Of a stretch of 64,000 bases of DNA, positions 35,162-43,942 are shown one piece after another. Each line of letters begins with the position of its first letter. The stretch's first letter is position 1. The notes beneath the pieces were generated by a model. The model did no database searches and was not told the DNA's origin. It saw only the letters and a program-made list of their open reading frames with translations. The stretch is from Antarcticirhabdus aurantiaca (GTDB taxonomy: Bacteria > Pseudomonadota > Alphaproteobacteria > Rhizobiales > Rhizobiaceae), in the NCBI RefSeq assembly GCF_009765365.1, contig NZ_VTOM01000014.1:1-64000 (forward strand), in the 5' to 3' direction. A program made the position numbers and the translations under genes.

Positions 35162-35673
35162 ACCGCGCCCTTTCCGGTGGTGCCGACCTGCCGGATGGCG
35201 TCGACGATGTTGGGATAGGCCGAGCAGCGGCAGAGATTGCCGCTCATGCGTTCGGAGATTTCCTCGTTGGAGAGGTCCGCGCCGCCATGAGCGATGTCGC
35301 CGGTGACGTGGCTCGGCCAGCCGTCCTTGACCTCGCCGAGCATGCCGACGGCCGAGACGATCTGGCCCGGCGTGCAGTAGCCGCACTGGTAGCCGTCATG
35401 ATGCAGGAAGCTTTCCTGCATGGGATGCAGGTTGCCCGGTTCGCCCAGGCCCTCGATCGTGGTGATCTCGTCGCCCTCGTGCATGACGGCGAGGGTCAGG
35501 CAGGAATTGACGCGGCGCCCGTTGATGAGGACCGTGCAGGCGCCGCATTGACCGTGGTCGCAGCCCTTCTTCGAGCCGGTGAGGCCTAGATGGTCGCGCA
35601 GCGCGTCGAGGATCGTCGTGCGGATGTCGACGTCGAGCTTGTGCTCGGCGCCGTTGACGGTGAGCGTTATCAC
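35158..35673 (-). CDS. paoA: 2Fe-2S subunit of aldehyde oxidoreductase (PaoA-like)
   Basis: Protein of 171 residues with the two cluster motifs [22 protein letters not shown] in parts (Cys about 38, 43, 46, 58) and QCGYCTPG plus [10 protein letters not shown] chose the GTG at 35673 because GAAAGGG lies about 9 nt upstream and the protein then starts VITLTVNG, as usual. An in-frame ATG at 35703 or 35739 would add unlike residues without a Tat signal. E. coli PaoA is Tat-exported; the absence here suggests a cytoplasmic enzyme. It heads the paoABC operon. Confidence 0.9.
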   Translation of the reverse strand: MITLTVNGAEHKLDVDIRTTILDALRDHLGLTGSKKGCDHGQCGACTVLINGRRVNSCLTLAVMHEGDEITTIEGLGEPGNLHPMQESFLHHDGYQCGYCTPGQIVSAVGMLGEVKDGWPSHVTGDIAHGGADLSNEEISERMSGNLCRCSAYPNIVDAIRQVGTTGKGAV

Positions 35674-35814
35674 GCGAAACCCTTTCGTCGGCGATCGAAG
35701 CATGGCGCCTGTCGGCGGCCCAGCTTCGAACCATTCCAAATCGAAAGGGGTAATGGGCAGCCGGCGATTTGGTTCGCCGGCCCCGATGCGTCCGTGCCGA
35801 ACGCGGTCGTCAGC

Positions 35815-36669
35815 CTACCGGAAGACCACCGTCTTGTGGCCGTTCAGCATGACGCGGCCTTCCAGGTGGTACTTCACGGCGCGGGCGAGGACGCGCGATT
35901 CCACGTCGCGGCCGACCGCCACCAGGTCGTCCGCGTCCATCGCGTGCGTCACGCGCTCGGTTTCCTGCTCGATGATCGGGCCCTCGTCGAGGTCGCTCGT
36001 CACGTAGTGGGCCGTCGCGCCGATCAGCTTCACGCCGCGGGCATGGGCCTGGTGGTAGGGCTTGGCGCCCTTGAAGCTCGGCAGGAACGAGTGGTGGATG
36101 TTGATGATCTTGCCCGACAGGCGCTTCGACAGGTTCTCCGACAGGACCTGCATGTAGCGGGCGAGAACCACGAGATCGACGTCCTCGTCGCGCACTAGCG
36201 CGAGGAGCTTCCCCTCCTGCTCGGCCTTGGTCTCGGCGGTGACGGGCCAGTAATGGAAGGGGATCCCCTCCATCTCCGCGGTGCGCCGGCTGTCGGGATG
36301 GTTGGAGACGATCGCCACCACGTCCGCGTTCAGCCAGCCCGCGCGGACCTGGTAGAGGAGGTGGAGAAGGGCGTGGTCGAACTTCGACACCATCAGGACG
36401 ACGCGCGGCCGGCGGGCGAGATCGGCGATCGAAAGCTTCATGTCGAAGCGACTGGCGACGGGCTGGAGCTGGCGCTCGAAGGCGTCGCGGCTCTTGGTCT
36501 CCGACGCGTTGAAGGCGATGCGCAGGAAGAAGCGGCCGGTCTGTCGGTCCCAGAACTGGGCGCTCTCGGCGATGTTGGCGCCGCCCTCGAACAGCTCCGT
36601 CGTGACCGCGGCGACGATGCCGGGCTGGTCCGCGCAGGACAGGGTGAGGACGAAGCTGTTCTCGGACAT
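35815..36669 (-). CDS. purU: Formyltetrahydrofolate deformylase PurU
   Basis: Enzyme of 284 residues that hydrolyses 10-formyl-tetrahydrofolate to formate and tetrahydrofolate. An N-terminal ACT domain (LTLSCADQPGIVAAVTTELF) is followed by the formyl-hydrolase domain with VSNHPD, INIHHSFLPSFKGAKPYHQA (catalytic Asn/His region) and HYVTSDLDEGPII with the catalytic Asp. The ATG at 36669 has GGGAG about 10 nt upstream. It ends 141 bp from the paoA start on the same strand and probably belongs to a separate unit. Confidence 0.95.
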   Translation of the reverse strand: MSENSFVLTLSCADQPGIVAAVTTELFEGGANIAESAQFWDRQTGRFFLRIAFNASETKSRDAFERQLQPVASRFDMKLSIADLARRPRVVLMVSKFDHALLHLLYQVRAGWLNADVVAIVSNHPDSRRTAEMEGIPFHYWPVTAETKAEQEGKLLALVRDEDVDLVVLARYMQVLSENLSKRLSGKIINIHHSFLPSFKGAKPYHQAHARGVKLIGATAHYVTSDLDEGPIIEQETERVTHAMDADDLVAVGRDVESRVLARAVKYHLEGRVMLNGHKTVVFR

Positions 36670-36762
36670 CGCTGGGGCTCCCGCTCGCAGGTTGCGGCGC
36701 GAACCATCGAGCCGGCGCCGCGCCGGGTCTTGCCCATGCGCGACATGGCCGGTCAAGCCGTG

Positions 36763-37221
36763 TCAGCGCGCGGGCGGCCGCATCTGCTCGCGCGCCCGGT
36801 CGGCGAGGGCCGGGACGAAGGTCTTGGCCGCGCAGGTGCGCGTCGCGGCGACCACGCTCTGCTCCGACAGATCGTCCTGGCCGATCGGGCAGACCTCGGC
36901 GGCGAGGTTCGTGTCGACGACGACGGTGAGCGGCACGTCCGAGATGCCGACCTCCAGCGCGGACGCGACCTCGTTCTTTACGCCCCAATCGCCGAGCGAC
37001 ACCTCGACCATCCGCTCGTCCACGGGCGTCTCCACGAGAGACCCGTCCTCGCGATCGGCCGCCAGCGGGTCGTCGGCGGGAGGGGCGCTCGGGGCAGCGG
37101 GCGCCGGCTCGGTCGGAGATGCCGGCGCCGCGGGAGCGGCCTGCGGCGCCTGCGCCCCCGCCGAGGCAGGCAGAAGGGCGAGCGCGAGAACAGCGGCGAG
37201 AAGGGCACGGTCATGCGGCAT
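36763..37221 (-). CDS. Small secreted hypothetical protein
   Basis: Protein of 152 residues. The ATG at 37221 gives a clear Sec signal peptide (MPHDRALLAAVLALALLPASAGA), followed by a Pro/Ala linker of about 35 residues and a small domain with two cysteines (EVCPIGQ and TRTCAAKTF), which could form a disulfide. Upstream extension of the frame lacks a signal. No family recognised; it is probably periplasmic. Confidence 0.7.
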   Translation of the reverse strand: MPHDRALLAAVLALALLPASAGAQAPQAAPAAPASPTEPAPAAPSAPPADDPLAADREDGSLVETPVDERMVEVSLGDWGVKNEVASALEVGISDVPLTVVVDTNLAAEVCPIGQDDLSEQSVVAATRTCAAKTFVPALADRAREQMRPPAR

Positions 37222-37349
37222 GAGACGGCGGGCCTCGTTGTGCGGTGCGGTCGAAGAAAGAGCGCCGCGGCCCGATTTCAATCCGCACGCCGTCGCGGGC
37301 TCGGCCATTCGGCCTTTCTTGCTCCCGACGGCCGTGGCAGTGTCGCGGC

Positions 37350-37997
37350 ATGGCAGCGATTCGACCGACCCATACCGACGCGCTCGTCGTCGTCGATGTC
37401 CAGAACGATTTCTGCGAGGGCGGACCGCTCGCCGTGCCGGACGGCTCGGCCGTGGTGCCGCTCCTCAACGCGCTCGGCCGCCGCTTTCCCGTCGTCGTCC
37501 TGACGCAGGACTGGCACACGCCCGGCCACGTGTCCTTCGCGACAAGCCATGGCCGCGATGCCTTCGGCACGATCGAGCTCGGCTACGGCACGCAGGTGCT
37601 CTGGCCGGACCACTGCGTCCAAGGCTCGGCCGGTGCCGACTTTCACGCCGATCTCGACCTGCCGCATGCCCAGATGATCGTTCGCAAGGGCTTCCACGCC
37701 GACGTCGACAGCTATTCGGCCTTCCGCGAGGCGGACCGGACGACGGCGACGGGCCTCAAGGGCTATCTGGCCGAACGCGGCGTGTCGCGCGTCTTCGTGG
37801 CGGGCCTCGCCACCGACTTCTGCGTCCTGTGGACGGCGCTCGACGCGCGGCAGGCCGGGTTCGACGTCGTGGTCATCGAGGATGCCTGCCGCGCCATCGA
37901 CATGAACGGCTCGCTGGACGCTGCCTTCGCCGCGATGGACGAAGCCGGCGTCGCTCGGGTGCGGGCGGCCGACATCGAGGCGCACGAGCCGGCCTGA
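37350..37997 (+). CDS. pncA: Nicotinamidase PncA
   Basis: Hydrolase of 215 residues converting nicotinamide to nicotinate for NAD salvage. The catalytic triad is visible: Asp16 in VVDVQNDFCEGG, Lys113 in VRKGFHADVDSYSAF and Cys158 in LATDFCVL. Metal ligands lie in DWHTPGH (Asp54, His56, His60). The ATG at 37350 starts just before the first beta strand; the frame upstream is Arg-rich and unlikely. It stands alone, divergent from the secreted protein gene. Confidence 0.94.
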   Translation: MAAIRPTHTDALVVVDVQNDFCEGGPLAVPDGSAVVPLLNALGRRFPVVVLTQDWHTPGHVSFATSHGRDAFGTIELGYGTQVLWPDHCVQGSAGADFHADLDLPHAQMIVRKGFHADVDSYSAFREADRTTATGLKGYLAERGVSRVFVAGLATDFCVLWTALDARQAGFDVVVIEDACRAIDMNGSLDAAFAAMDEAGVARVRAADIEAHEPA

Positions 37998-38110
37998 TCG
38001 CCGCAGCGCCCGTACCGGCGCTGGAGCCAAGCGCCTGCGCATCCTATCTGAGGACGCGAACAGGAATCGGCGGCGGATGGCCGCCTCGATTCCGAGAAGG
38101 AGGTCCGTTC

Positions 38111-38521
38111 ATGGATGCCAAGACCTATCCGGTGAGCCACACCGAAGCCGAGTGGCGCGAGATCCTGACGCCCGAGCAGTACTATATCATGCGCGAGCAC
38201 GGGACCGAGCGTCCGGGCAGCTGCGCGCTCCTCCACGAGAAGCGCCAGGGCAGCTTCACCTGCGCTGGCTGCGGGCAGGAGCTGTTCGAATCCAGCCTGA
38301 AGTTCGAGAGCGGCACCGGCTGGCCGAGCTTCAACGACCCCGTTCCGGGCTCCGTCGAGACCACCACCGACCGCTCGTTCGGCATGGTCCGCACGGAGGT
38401 CCACTGCGCCCGCTGCGGCAGCCATCTCGGCCACGTCTTTCCTGACGGTCCGCCGCCCACCGGGCTTCGCTACTGCATCAACGGCGTGGCGATGAACTTC
38501 GAGCCGAAGGCGGCCGGCTGA
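38111..38521 (+). CDS. msrB: Peptide-methionine (R)-S-oxide reductase MsrB
   Basis: Protein of 136 residues repairing oxidised methionine. It has the zinc-binding pairs CAGC (51, 54) and CARC (99, 102), the substrate region GTGWPSF, and the catalytic Cys122 in RYCINGVAMNF. There is no signal peptide, so it is cytoplasmic. The start at 38111 has a strong AAGGAGG. Confidence 0.96.
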   Translation: MDAKTYPVSHTEAEWREILTPEQYYIMREHGTERPGSCALLHEKRQGSFTCAGCGQELFESSLKFESGTGWPSFNDPVPGSVETTTDRSFGMVRTEVHCARCGSHLGHVFPDGPPPTGLRYCINGVAMNFEPKAAG

Positions 38522-38639
38522 CCGCCGGCTCGCGACAAGCGGCGCTGCCCCCGCCGGATGAATAGCCGACGTATCTCCCCGTGAGGGGAGGTCGCGTCGG
38601 GAAGAGGTGCGGGCCGGATCCGCGATCGAGGCCGGCGCC

Positions 38640-39080
38640 CTAAAAGTCGCCGAGGCTCAGCTGATTCTTCGCCCGGACCGGCACGGGCGGCTTGCCTGCG
38701 AGGCGCCGGAGCGCGCGCAGGGGCTCCTTCGGCTGGGTGCCCACCCCGCGGTCGGCCCGGTCGAGGGCCTTGTCGCGGGCCTGCGCCTCCGGCGTGGCGG
38801 GATCGTCGGTCAACCACTTGCCGCGCTTGATCACTTCGTTGACGCGACCCTGGTTGACGCCGAGCTGGAAGGCGATCTCCTGCTGGGTCATCTTGGTCGT
38901 CGCGTGCATGTCGAGAATGGCGCGCGCGAGATCGGGCGTCATCTTGCGGCCGCTGATCCGCCGGGCCGGGGCGATCGAGCGCTTGGCCCGGTCGCGCTCG
39001 CGCAGGCGCTCCAGGATCGCGAGGGCATAGTGCATGTTCTGCTCGCGCAGCGCGTCCTCGAATTCCTTCAGCGTCGTCAC
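38640..39080 (-). CDS. Helix-turn-helix hypothetical protein
   Basis: Protein of 146 residues. Residues about 47-90 form a helix-turn-helix: MTPDLARAILDMHATTKMTQQEIAFQLGVNQGRVNEVIKRGKW in pieces, with recognition helix around GVNQGRVNEVI. The rest is Arg-rich and probably flexible. Such small HTH proteins of alphaproteobacteria are uncharacterised. Between msrB and this gene a short stem CTCCCC/GGGGAG (38575-38590) is present but has no T-run. Confidence 0.75.
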   Translation of the reverse strand: MTTLKEFEDALREQNMHYALAILERLRERDRAKRSIAPARRISGRKMTPDLARAILDMHATTKMTQQEIAFQLGVNQGRVNEVIKRGKWLTDDPATPEAQARDKALDRADRGVGTQPKEPLRALRRLAGKPPVPVRAKNQLSLGDF

Positions 39081-39172
39081 GACTCGCTCCCGCTTGCTCG
39101 CAACCTTCCCTAAGGTTCCCGATTCATTCTGGTGGTTTCGCGCCGAAGATCAAGGCGCTGCAGGACTTTGCG

Positions 39173-40339
39173 TCAGATGAAGTGTTCCAGCCGCACCTGA
39201 CGCTCGGCCGCGAGGTTGCCGATGCGATAGGCGAGTGGGATGATCCGCGGGTCGTCCATGATCCGGAGCCGCCGCAGCTCGGCGGGCGAGACCGCGAGAT
39301 CCAGCTCCGACCTCAGCCAGTCGGCTTCCAGCCGGACATCGTAGCGCACGTGCCGGAAGAGCGGGCCGCCCGGCAGGGGCAGGCCCGACATGGCGCCGAC
39401 CTCCGCGTTGATCGTCCAAGGCGTCGGCGTTTCGCCGAGCGCCTGCATCAGCCCGACGGTCAGGAACTGCGTGTCCATCACGAGGCCGAACAGCGCGCGG
39501 AAGGCGAGGCCGATGGCGCTGAGCCGGCGGTTGTCGCGACCGGTCATTCGGTTGCGGAAGAGCCCCGTGCCGACCGAGACGATGGTCAGCCGCTCGGGCC
39601 CGACCGGCCAGTCCAACCCGTGCTGCGGCAGCGTCGCCAGGAGGAAGAGGTAGAGCGCCGGGTTGTTGAAGGGCGAGACACCCCCGTCGATGAAGAGCCC
39701 CTCCGTCCCGTCGCCGTCCACCGCGATCAGTTCGGGGTCGAAATAATGCGGCGCCGCCGCGCTCGCGCGGATCAGCCGCGTCAGCTCGAAGGCGCGGGTG
39801 CCCCCGTGGTCCGAACCCTCCGCGCCGTTCCAGAAGCGGCTGCACGGATTGTTCGAGACGATCCAGGGGCTCGCCGTGTCCATCCGCTTCATGACGAGGC
39901 AGAAGCCCGTGCGCAGGTCCTCCGAGTCGAGCCGGCGGTCGCCGAGGCGCGCGTCCAGCGCGGCCTGGAGGCTCGACGCGTCGAACTTCGCCTGCAGACC
40001 CTTCACCCGCCAGAAGGACCGCTTGAACACCTGCGGCGCGAGCGTCTCGTAGAAGGCGCGCACCTGCGAGGCGCTCAAGCCCAGCGCCAGACCGCTGCCG
40101 ATGATCGCGCCCGTCGACGCGCCCCCGACGAGGTCGAAATGCTCGTGGAGCCGCACCGAGCGATGCCGGCGGCGGGCGAGGAGATCCTCCATGCGCTCCA
40201 GGAAGGCGAGGGAGATGATCCCGCGCACGCCGCCGCCGTCGAGCGACAGGATGCGCTTCGGTCCCGGCCCGAAAAGGTGCCGGTCGCGCGCCGAAGGCTC
40301 GGGCGGCCCGAACGGCGCCGGTTCGTCGTCGCTCGCCAT
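39173..40339 (-). CDS. Patatin-like phospholipase
   Basis: Protein of 388 residues. The patatin motifs are complete: oxyanion hole LDGGGVRG (about 33-40), nucleophile elbow GASTG with Ser75, and the dyad Asp in FIDGGV (about 218). It is predicted to hydrolyse membrane lipids. There is no signal peptide or membrane segment. The start at 40339 (MASDDEPAPF) precedes the first motif by 33 residues. Although CBASS effectors can be patatins, no nucleotidyltransferase gene is beside it. Confidence 0.88.
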   Translation of the reverse strand: MASDDEPAPFGPPEPSARDRHLFGPGPKRILSLDGGGVRGIISLAFLERMEDLLARRRHRSVRLHEHFDLVGGASTGAIIGSGLALGLSASQVRAFYETLAPQVFKRSFWRVKGLQAKFDASSLQAALDARLGDRRLDSEDLRTGFCLVMKRMDTASPWIVSNNPCSRFWNGAEGSDHGGTRAFELTRLIRASAAAPHYFDPELIAVDGDGTEGLFIDGGVSPFNNPALYLFLLATLPQHGLDWPVGPERLTIVSVGTGLFRNRMTGRDNRRLSAIGLAFRALFGLVMDTQFLTVGLMQALGETPTPWTINAEVGAMSGLPLPGGPLFRHVRYDVRLEADWLRSELDLAVSPAELRRLRIMDDPRIIPLAYRIGNLAAERQVRLEHFI

Positions 40340-40498
40340 GCCCACCGTCCGCCTCGATCCGTTCCGCGCTCCGCTTGCCCCATGCCGCCGACGCCTGACA
40401 AGAGCGACGGGCATCGAATGCCGGCTCGACGCGACGGTCAGGCTCGACCATAGAAGCGGGCCGGGCGGTCGCGGGCTGCCGGATCGTGGGAGGACAGG

Positions 40499-41395
40499 AT
40501 GGATCGGGACGCACAGGAAACCGTCGGCTTCGTCGGCGTCGGGCTGATGGGGCACGGCATCGCCAAGAACCTCGTCGAGAAGAACTATCCGCTGACCGTG
40601 GTCGGGCACCGCAACCGCGAACCGGTCGAGGACCTCGTGGCGCGCGGCGCGCGCGAGGCGACGTCGCTGGCCGATCTCGCGGCGGCGTCCACGGTCGTCT
40701 TCCTCTGCCTCACCGATGCGGCGGCGGTCGAGTCGGTCGTCGCGGCCCTGGAGCCCGCCTTGCGCACGGGAAGTGTGATCGTCGACTGCTCGACCTCCGA
40801 TCCCGTGGTGACGGAGCGCCTTGCCGCCCGCCTGAAAGCGCGCGGCGTCGACTATTGCGACGCGCCGCTCGGCGGCACGCCCGCCCAGGCCGAGACCGGC
40901 GAGCTGCAGGCGATGGTCGGCGCCGAGCCGGCGGTGTTCGCCCGGCTCGAGCCGGTCTTCGCCGCCTGGACGGCGCGCACCGTCCACATCGGCGGCGTCG
41001 GCGACGGGCATCGGATGAAGCTGATCAACAACTTCCTGTCGCTCGGCTACGGGGCCATCTACGCCGAGGCTCTGACGATCGCGCGAAAGTCCGGCCTGTC
41101 GGTCGAGCAGTTCGACCGCGTGATCCGCGGCAGCCGGATGGACTGCGGCTTCTACCGCACCTTCATGGGCTACGCCCTGGAGGGCGACCGAAACGCCCAC
41201 AAGTTCACCCTCGCCAACGCCTACAAGGACATGCGCTACGTCGAGGCGATGGCGAACGCGTCGGGCTGTGCCACGACCGTGTCGAGCGCGGTGAAGAACA
41301 CCTACGCGCTCGCCGTCTCCTCAAGCGGCGGCGGCCCGGACGACTACGTGCCCCACCTCGTGGATCACGTGGCGAAAGCGAACGGCGCGGGTTGA
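40499..41395 (+). CDS. NAD(P)-dependent beta-hydroxyacid dehydrogenase family protein
   Basis: Protein of 298 residues of the 3-hydroxyisobutyrate dehydrogenase family. An N-terminal Rossmann fold (GFVGVGLMGHGIAKNL) is followed by the substrate motif DAPLGGTPAQAETGEL and the catalytic Lys region GDGHRMKLINNFLSLG. A C-terminal helical domain completes the fold. The ATG at 40499 has GGGAGGA 7 nt upstream. Substrate unknown; a second paralog lies at 51154-52071. Confidence 0.9.
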   Translation: MDRDAQETVGFVGVGLMGHGIAKNLVEKNYPLTVVGHRNREPVEDLVARGAREATSLADLAAASTVVFLCLTDAAAVESVVAALEPALRTGSVIVDCSTSDPVVTERLAARLKARGVDYCDAPLGGTPAQAETGELQAMVGAEPAVFARLEPVFAAWTARTVHIGGVGDGHRMKLINNFLSLGYGAIYAEALTIARKSGLSVEQFDRVIRGSRMDCGFYRTFMGYALEGDRNAHKFTLANAYKDMRYVEAMANASGCATTVSSAVKNTYALAVSSSGGGPDDYVPHLVDHVAKANGAG

Positions 41396-41584
41396 GGCGG
41401 GATCGAGCTCCCGACGGTGCCTCGCGGTTCGGTTCGTCCGGGCTTTCGTGTTCCGTCCCGGGGAGCGCGCGAGACGGCTCTCACGCGTCGCGCGGACGGT
41501 TCTCGATGCTTGCCGACGCGCGGCCTAGGCTCCGCTCCTCGCAGCGAAGAAGTACGTCTCGCTCTAAGCTTCTGGTGCAGCATC

Positions 41585-42553
41585 TCAGCCCTGCCGATAG
41601 GCTCGTTCTGCCCGCCCGAACGTGTACTCGTAGGTGCGGAGCGAGTCGGCGAAGAAGCGCTCGGCTGTCGTGACGAGGCGAGGCAGGATGCGCAGCACCT
41701 GCCCCTTGGCGCCGGCCCGCTCCATGAAGCCGGCCTCGATCGCGGCGGTCAGGAGGTTACGCAGATGCGAGCGCGAGCGGCCGATGGCGGTTCCCAGCGC
41801 CACGATCGTCGCTTCTTCCATCTCGGCCCGTCCCGTATCCGAAAGGTGCTTCAAAACGGCGTTTACCAGCAGGCCGCCGCTACCGCGCGAGATCAGGGCC
41901 GTATAGTCAGGGTCGTGCCCGAGAACCAGCCGAGCCGTTGCCAATGCTTCCTCGTCGGTCGAGATCCGTCCGAGGACTGGCAGGAACTCGACGTCGCGCT
42001 TCAGGATCAGGTCGAAGGCGGGATTGGGAAACAACAGCTGCAGGGGATGGAAGTAGAGATCCAGCATCGCCGCGTGCCACAGACCGAGCGGCTCGAGGGG
42101 ACGGATCGCGCGCACGCGGCGGTCGTCGGGATGCGGCGTGATCTCGATGAAGCCGGTCGCCACCAGCCGTGCGAGATAGGCGTCGACTTGGCGGGCGCTG
42201 TAGAGGCCGAAGGCCTCCATCCGTTCCTTCAGCCGGGTGGGCGTCAGGACCGAGTGCCGGTCGCCGGCGACGCCGAGTGATCTCGATATGATGCCGATGA
42301 GAACTGTGCGCCGAACGTCGGACGGCATGCGACCCGGAAACATCCGCGGTCCGTAGACCTCGAGGTTCCGCTCCAGGTTCCAGGCGCGCGCCTCCGCGAA
42401 GCGAGGATGATCGAGGATCGCTTCGGGAGGGCGCAGGACGAACGACGCTCCGTCCGATGGCGGATTTGCGGATTGGCCAGGCAGCGGGCCGGCATCCGCG
42501 TCTACAGGGTTTGACTGCGGGGCCGTCGGATCCGCCTTCGTTGTCACGCGCAT
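41585..42553 (-). CDS. Winged-helix (MarR-like) putative regulator
   Basis: Protein of 322 residues. Two winged-helix-like stretches are seen: around SARQVDAYLARLVATGFIEITPHPDDRRVRAI (about 115-150) and a second around ATIVALGTAIGRSRSHLRNLLTAAIEAGFME near the C-terminus. The middle has hydrophobic helical segments. Two DNA-binding modules separated by a helical core suggest a transcription factor, but no close family was recognised. It follows the AraC-type gene on the same strand after 51 nt and may be co-transcribed. Confidence 0.65.
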   Translation of the reverse strand: MRVTTKADPTAPQSNPVDADAGPLPGQSANPPSDGASFVLRPPEAILDHPRFAEARAWNLERNLEVYGPRMFPGRMPSDVRRTVLIGIISRSLGVAGDRHSVLTPTRLKERMEAFGLYSARQVDAYLARLVATGFIEITPHPDDRRVRAIRPLEPLGLWHAAMLDLYFHPLQLLFPNPAFDLILKRDVEFLPVLGRISTDEEALATARLVLGHDPDYTALISRGSGGLLVNAVLKHLSDTGRAEMEEATIVALGTAIGRSRSHLRNLLTAAIEAGFMERAGAKGQVLRILPRLVTTAERFFADSLRTYEYTFGRAERAYRQG

Positions 42554-42604
42554 GCAAGGCCAGATCGATATCGAGTCATCATTCCGCTTCGTCGTGGTGC
42601 CGCC

Positions 42605-43648
42605 TCAAGCGCGGCCCATGGCGCCTGCGCTGGCCTCGCCCGTCAAGTCCTTGATCCAACACATCAGGACGTCCGGCCTGTCGCCGTCCGCAGCGGGCAG
42701 CGACACCTCGCCGGCGCGTACGTCGCGGGGAAGGAGGCTATAGCGGGCCTTGAACGCGCGGCTGAAGGTCTTCTCGTCGGAGAAGCCGGTGGCGTAGGCG
42801 ACGCTGGACACGCGAGGACGCCCGCCCTTCGCGGCAGGACGCGCGAGAAGACGACGCGCCGCGGCGAGGCGGCATTCGCGGATGTAGTTGCCGACGCCCC
42901 CGTCCTCGACGAAGTCGCGGTAGAGCGTGGCGCGCGACAGGCCGAAGCGCTGCTGGACGAGGGCGGCGTCGAGTTCGTGCAGGCCAATATTGTCCTGGAT
43001 GAACTTGCGGATCTCGATGCGCTTGCGCATCGAGGCGTCGGTTTTGCGCAGCGTCGCGCCGCGCAGGAAGGTGCCGAAGAGGCGCCCCGCGGTGACGTTG
43101 AGTCCCGGTAGATGGTGGGGCGACAAGCGGTCGCTGCAGCCGATGATCTCGCGCAGGCACGAGAACAGGATCTGACCGATGGGATCGGCGGCATAGTCGA
43201 GGACGGCGCCGTGATACTGCTCGAGCGGCAGGCCTTCTTCGGCGAGGAACGCACGCGGCACCAGAACGTTGACCGTTTCCGCCGCCTGATCGGAGTGAAC
43301 CGTCAGGGGTTGTGAAAGGTCGTAGACGATCGCCGCCCTGCCTTGAGCGACGCTCGAGCCGGCATCCGTCGTCATGCGGCAGCCGCCCTTCATGTAGAAC
43401 TGCATGACGAGGTGGTCGACGCCCTGGCGTGCAGCCTTGCGGGCCGAGCGTTCGAGATCCTGTGCCGGAGTTGAAACGTCCCCGACAAGAATTCCGCCAA
43501 GGTGGAGGTTCGTCATCGACGGCATCGATCCCATATCCGTCTCCGCCCGCTGGGAGAGATCGAAGAAGGGGGAAAGATGATGCCTCCAACTGTCCCAAAG
43601 AACGTGAGGCTCATGGCAAGCAAATGAATCGCGGGCGACAGACGTCAT
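42605..43648 (-). CDS. AraC-family transcriptional regulator
   Basis: Protein of 347 residues. The N-terminal half is an AraC-type ligand or oligomerisation domain (LVMQFYMKGGCRM, GRAAIVYDLSQPLTV, AETVNVLVPRAFL). The C-terminal ~100 residues form the double helix-turn-helix (HELDAALVQQRFGLSRATLYRDF, then VSSVAYATGFSDEKTFSRAFKARY). The start at 43648 begins MTSVARDSF; the ribosome-binding site is weak. It is 294 bp from the flagellin gene end. The target is unknown. Confidence 0.88.
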   Translation of the reverse strand: MTSVARDSFACHEPHVLWDSWRHHLSPFFDLSQRAETDMGSMPSMTNLHLGGILVGDVSTPAQDLERSARKAARQGVDHLVMQFYMKGGCRMTTDAGSSVAQGRAAIVYDLSQPLTVHSDQAAETVNVLVPRAFLAEEGLPLEQYHGAVLDYAADPIGQILFSCLREIIGCSDRLSPHHLPGLNVTAGRLFGTFLRGATLRKTDASMRKRIEIRKFIQDNIGLHELDAALVQQRFGLSRATLYRDFVEDGGVGNYIRECRLAAARRLLARPAAKGGRPRVSSVAYATGFSDEKTFSRAFKARYSLLPRDVRAGEVSLPAADGDRPDVLMCWIKDLTGEASAGAMGRA

Positions 43649-43849
43649 CTTGAGGCGTGATCTTGCAGTCGCGGACGACGCGCTGTGTCGGCCGGATGAA
43701 TTGAAGCTGTGATGGAAAGTGCTGAACCGCAACCGCGGGTTAACTGCTTGGTAGTATTTACGATTGCGTAGCCGGCAAGGCAAGCGGTCGCGGCTGACAA
43801 AAACTGCGCGTAATTTCGGCCTACCGCGCGCAGATCGTCCCACGACGAA

Positions 43850-43888
43850 GCGAGCGGCCGGGGAGGAGTGAGACCCCCGGCCGCTCGC
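43850..43888 (-). terminator. Flagellin terminator stem-loop
   Basis: A perfect 14-bp stem GCGAGCGGCCGGGG / CCCCGGCCGCTCGC with an 11-nt loop lies 55 bp behind the flagellin stop. On the minus strand it is followed by TTCGTCG, a weak T-tract. Its size and place fit the transcript end of the highly expressed flagellin gene. Confidence 0.75.
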
Positions 43889-43942
43889 GGCGACCCGTCC
43901 GAACCGGGCGGACCCAAGCCTGCCCGGTTCGGCCGCCGTGCC

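Noticed and set aside
39173-40339. Patatin as a CBASS effector
   Set aside because: No CD-NTase, Cap2 or Cap3 gene is nearby; neighbours are an HTH protein and a dehydrogenase.
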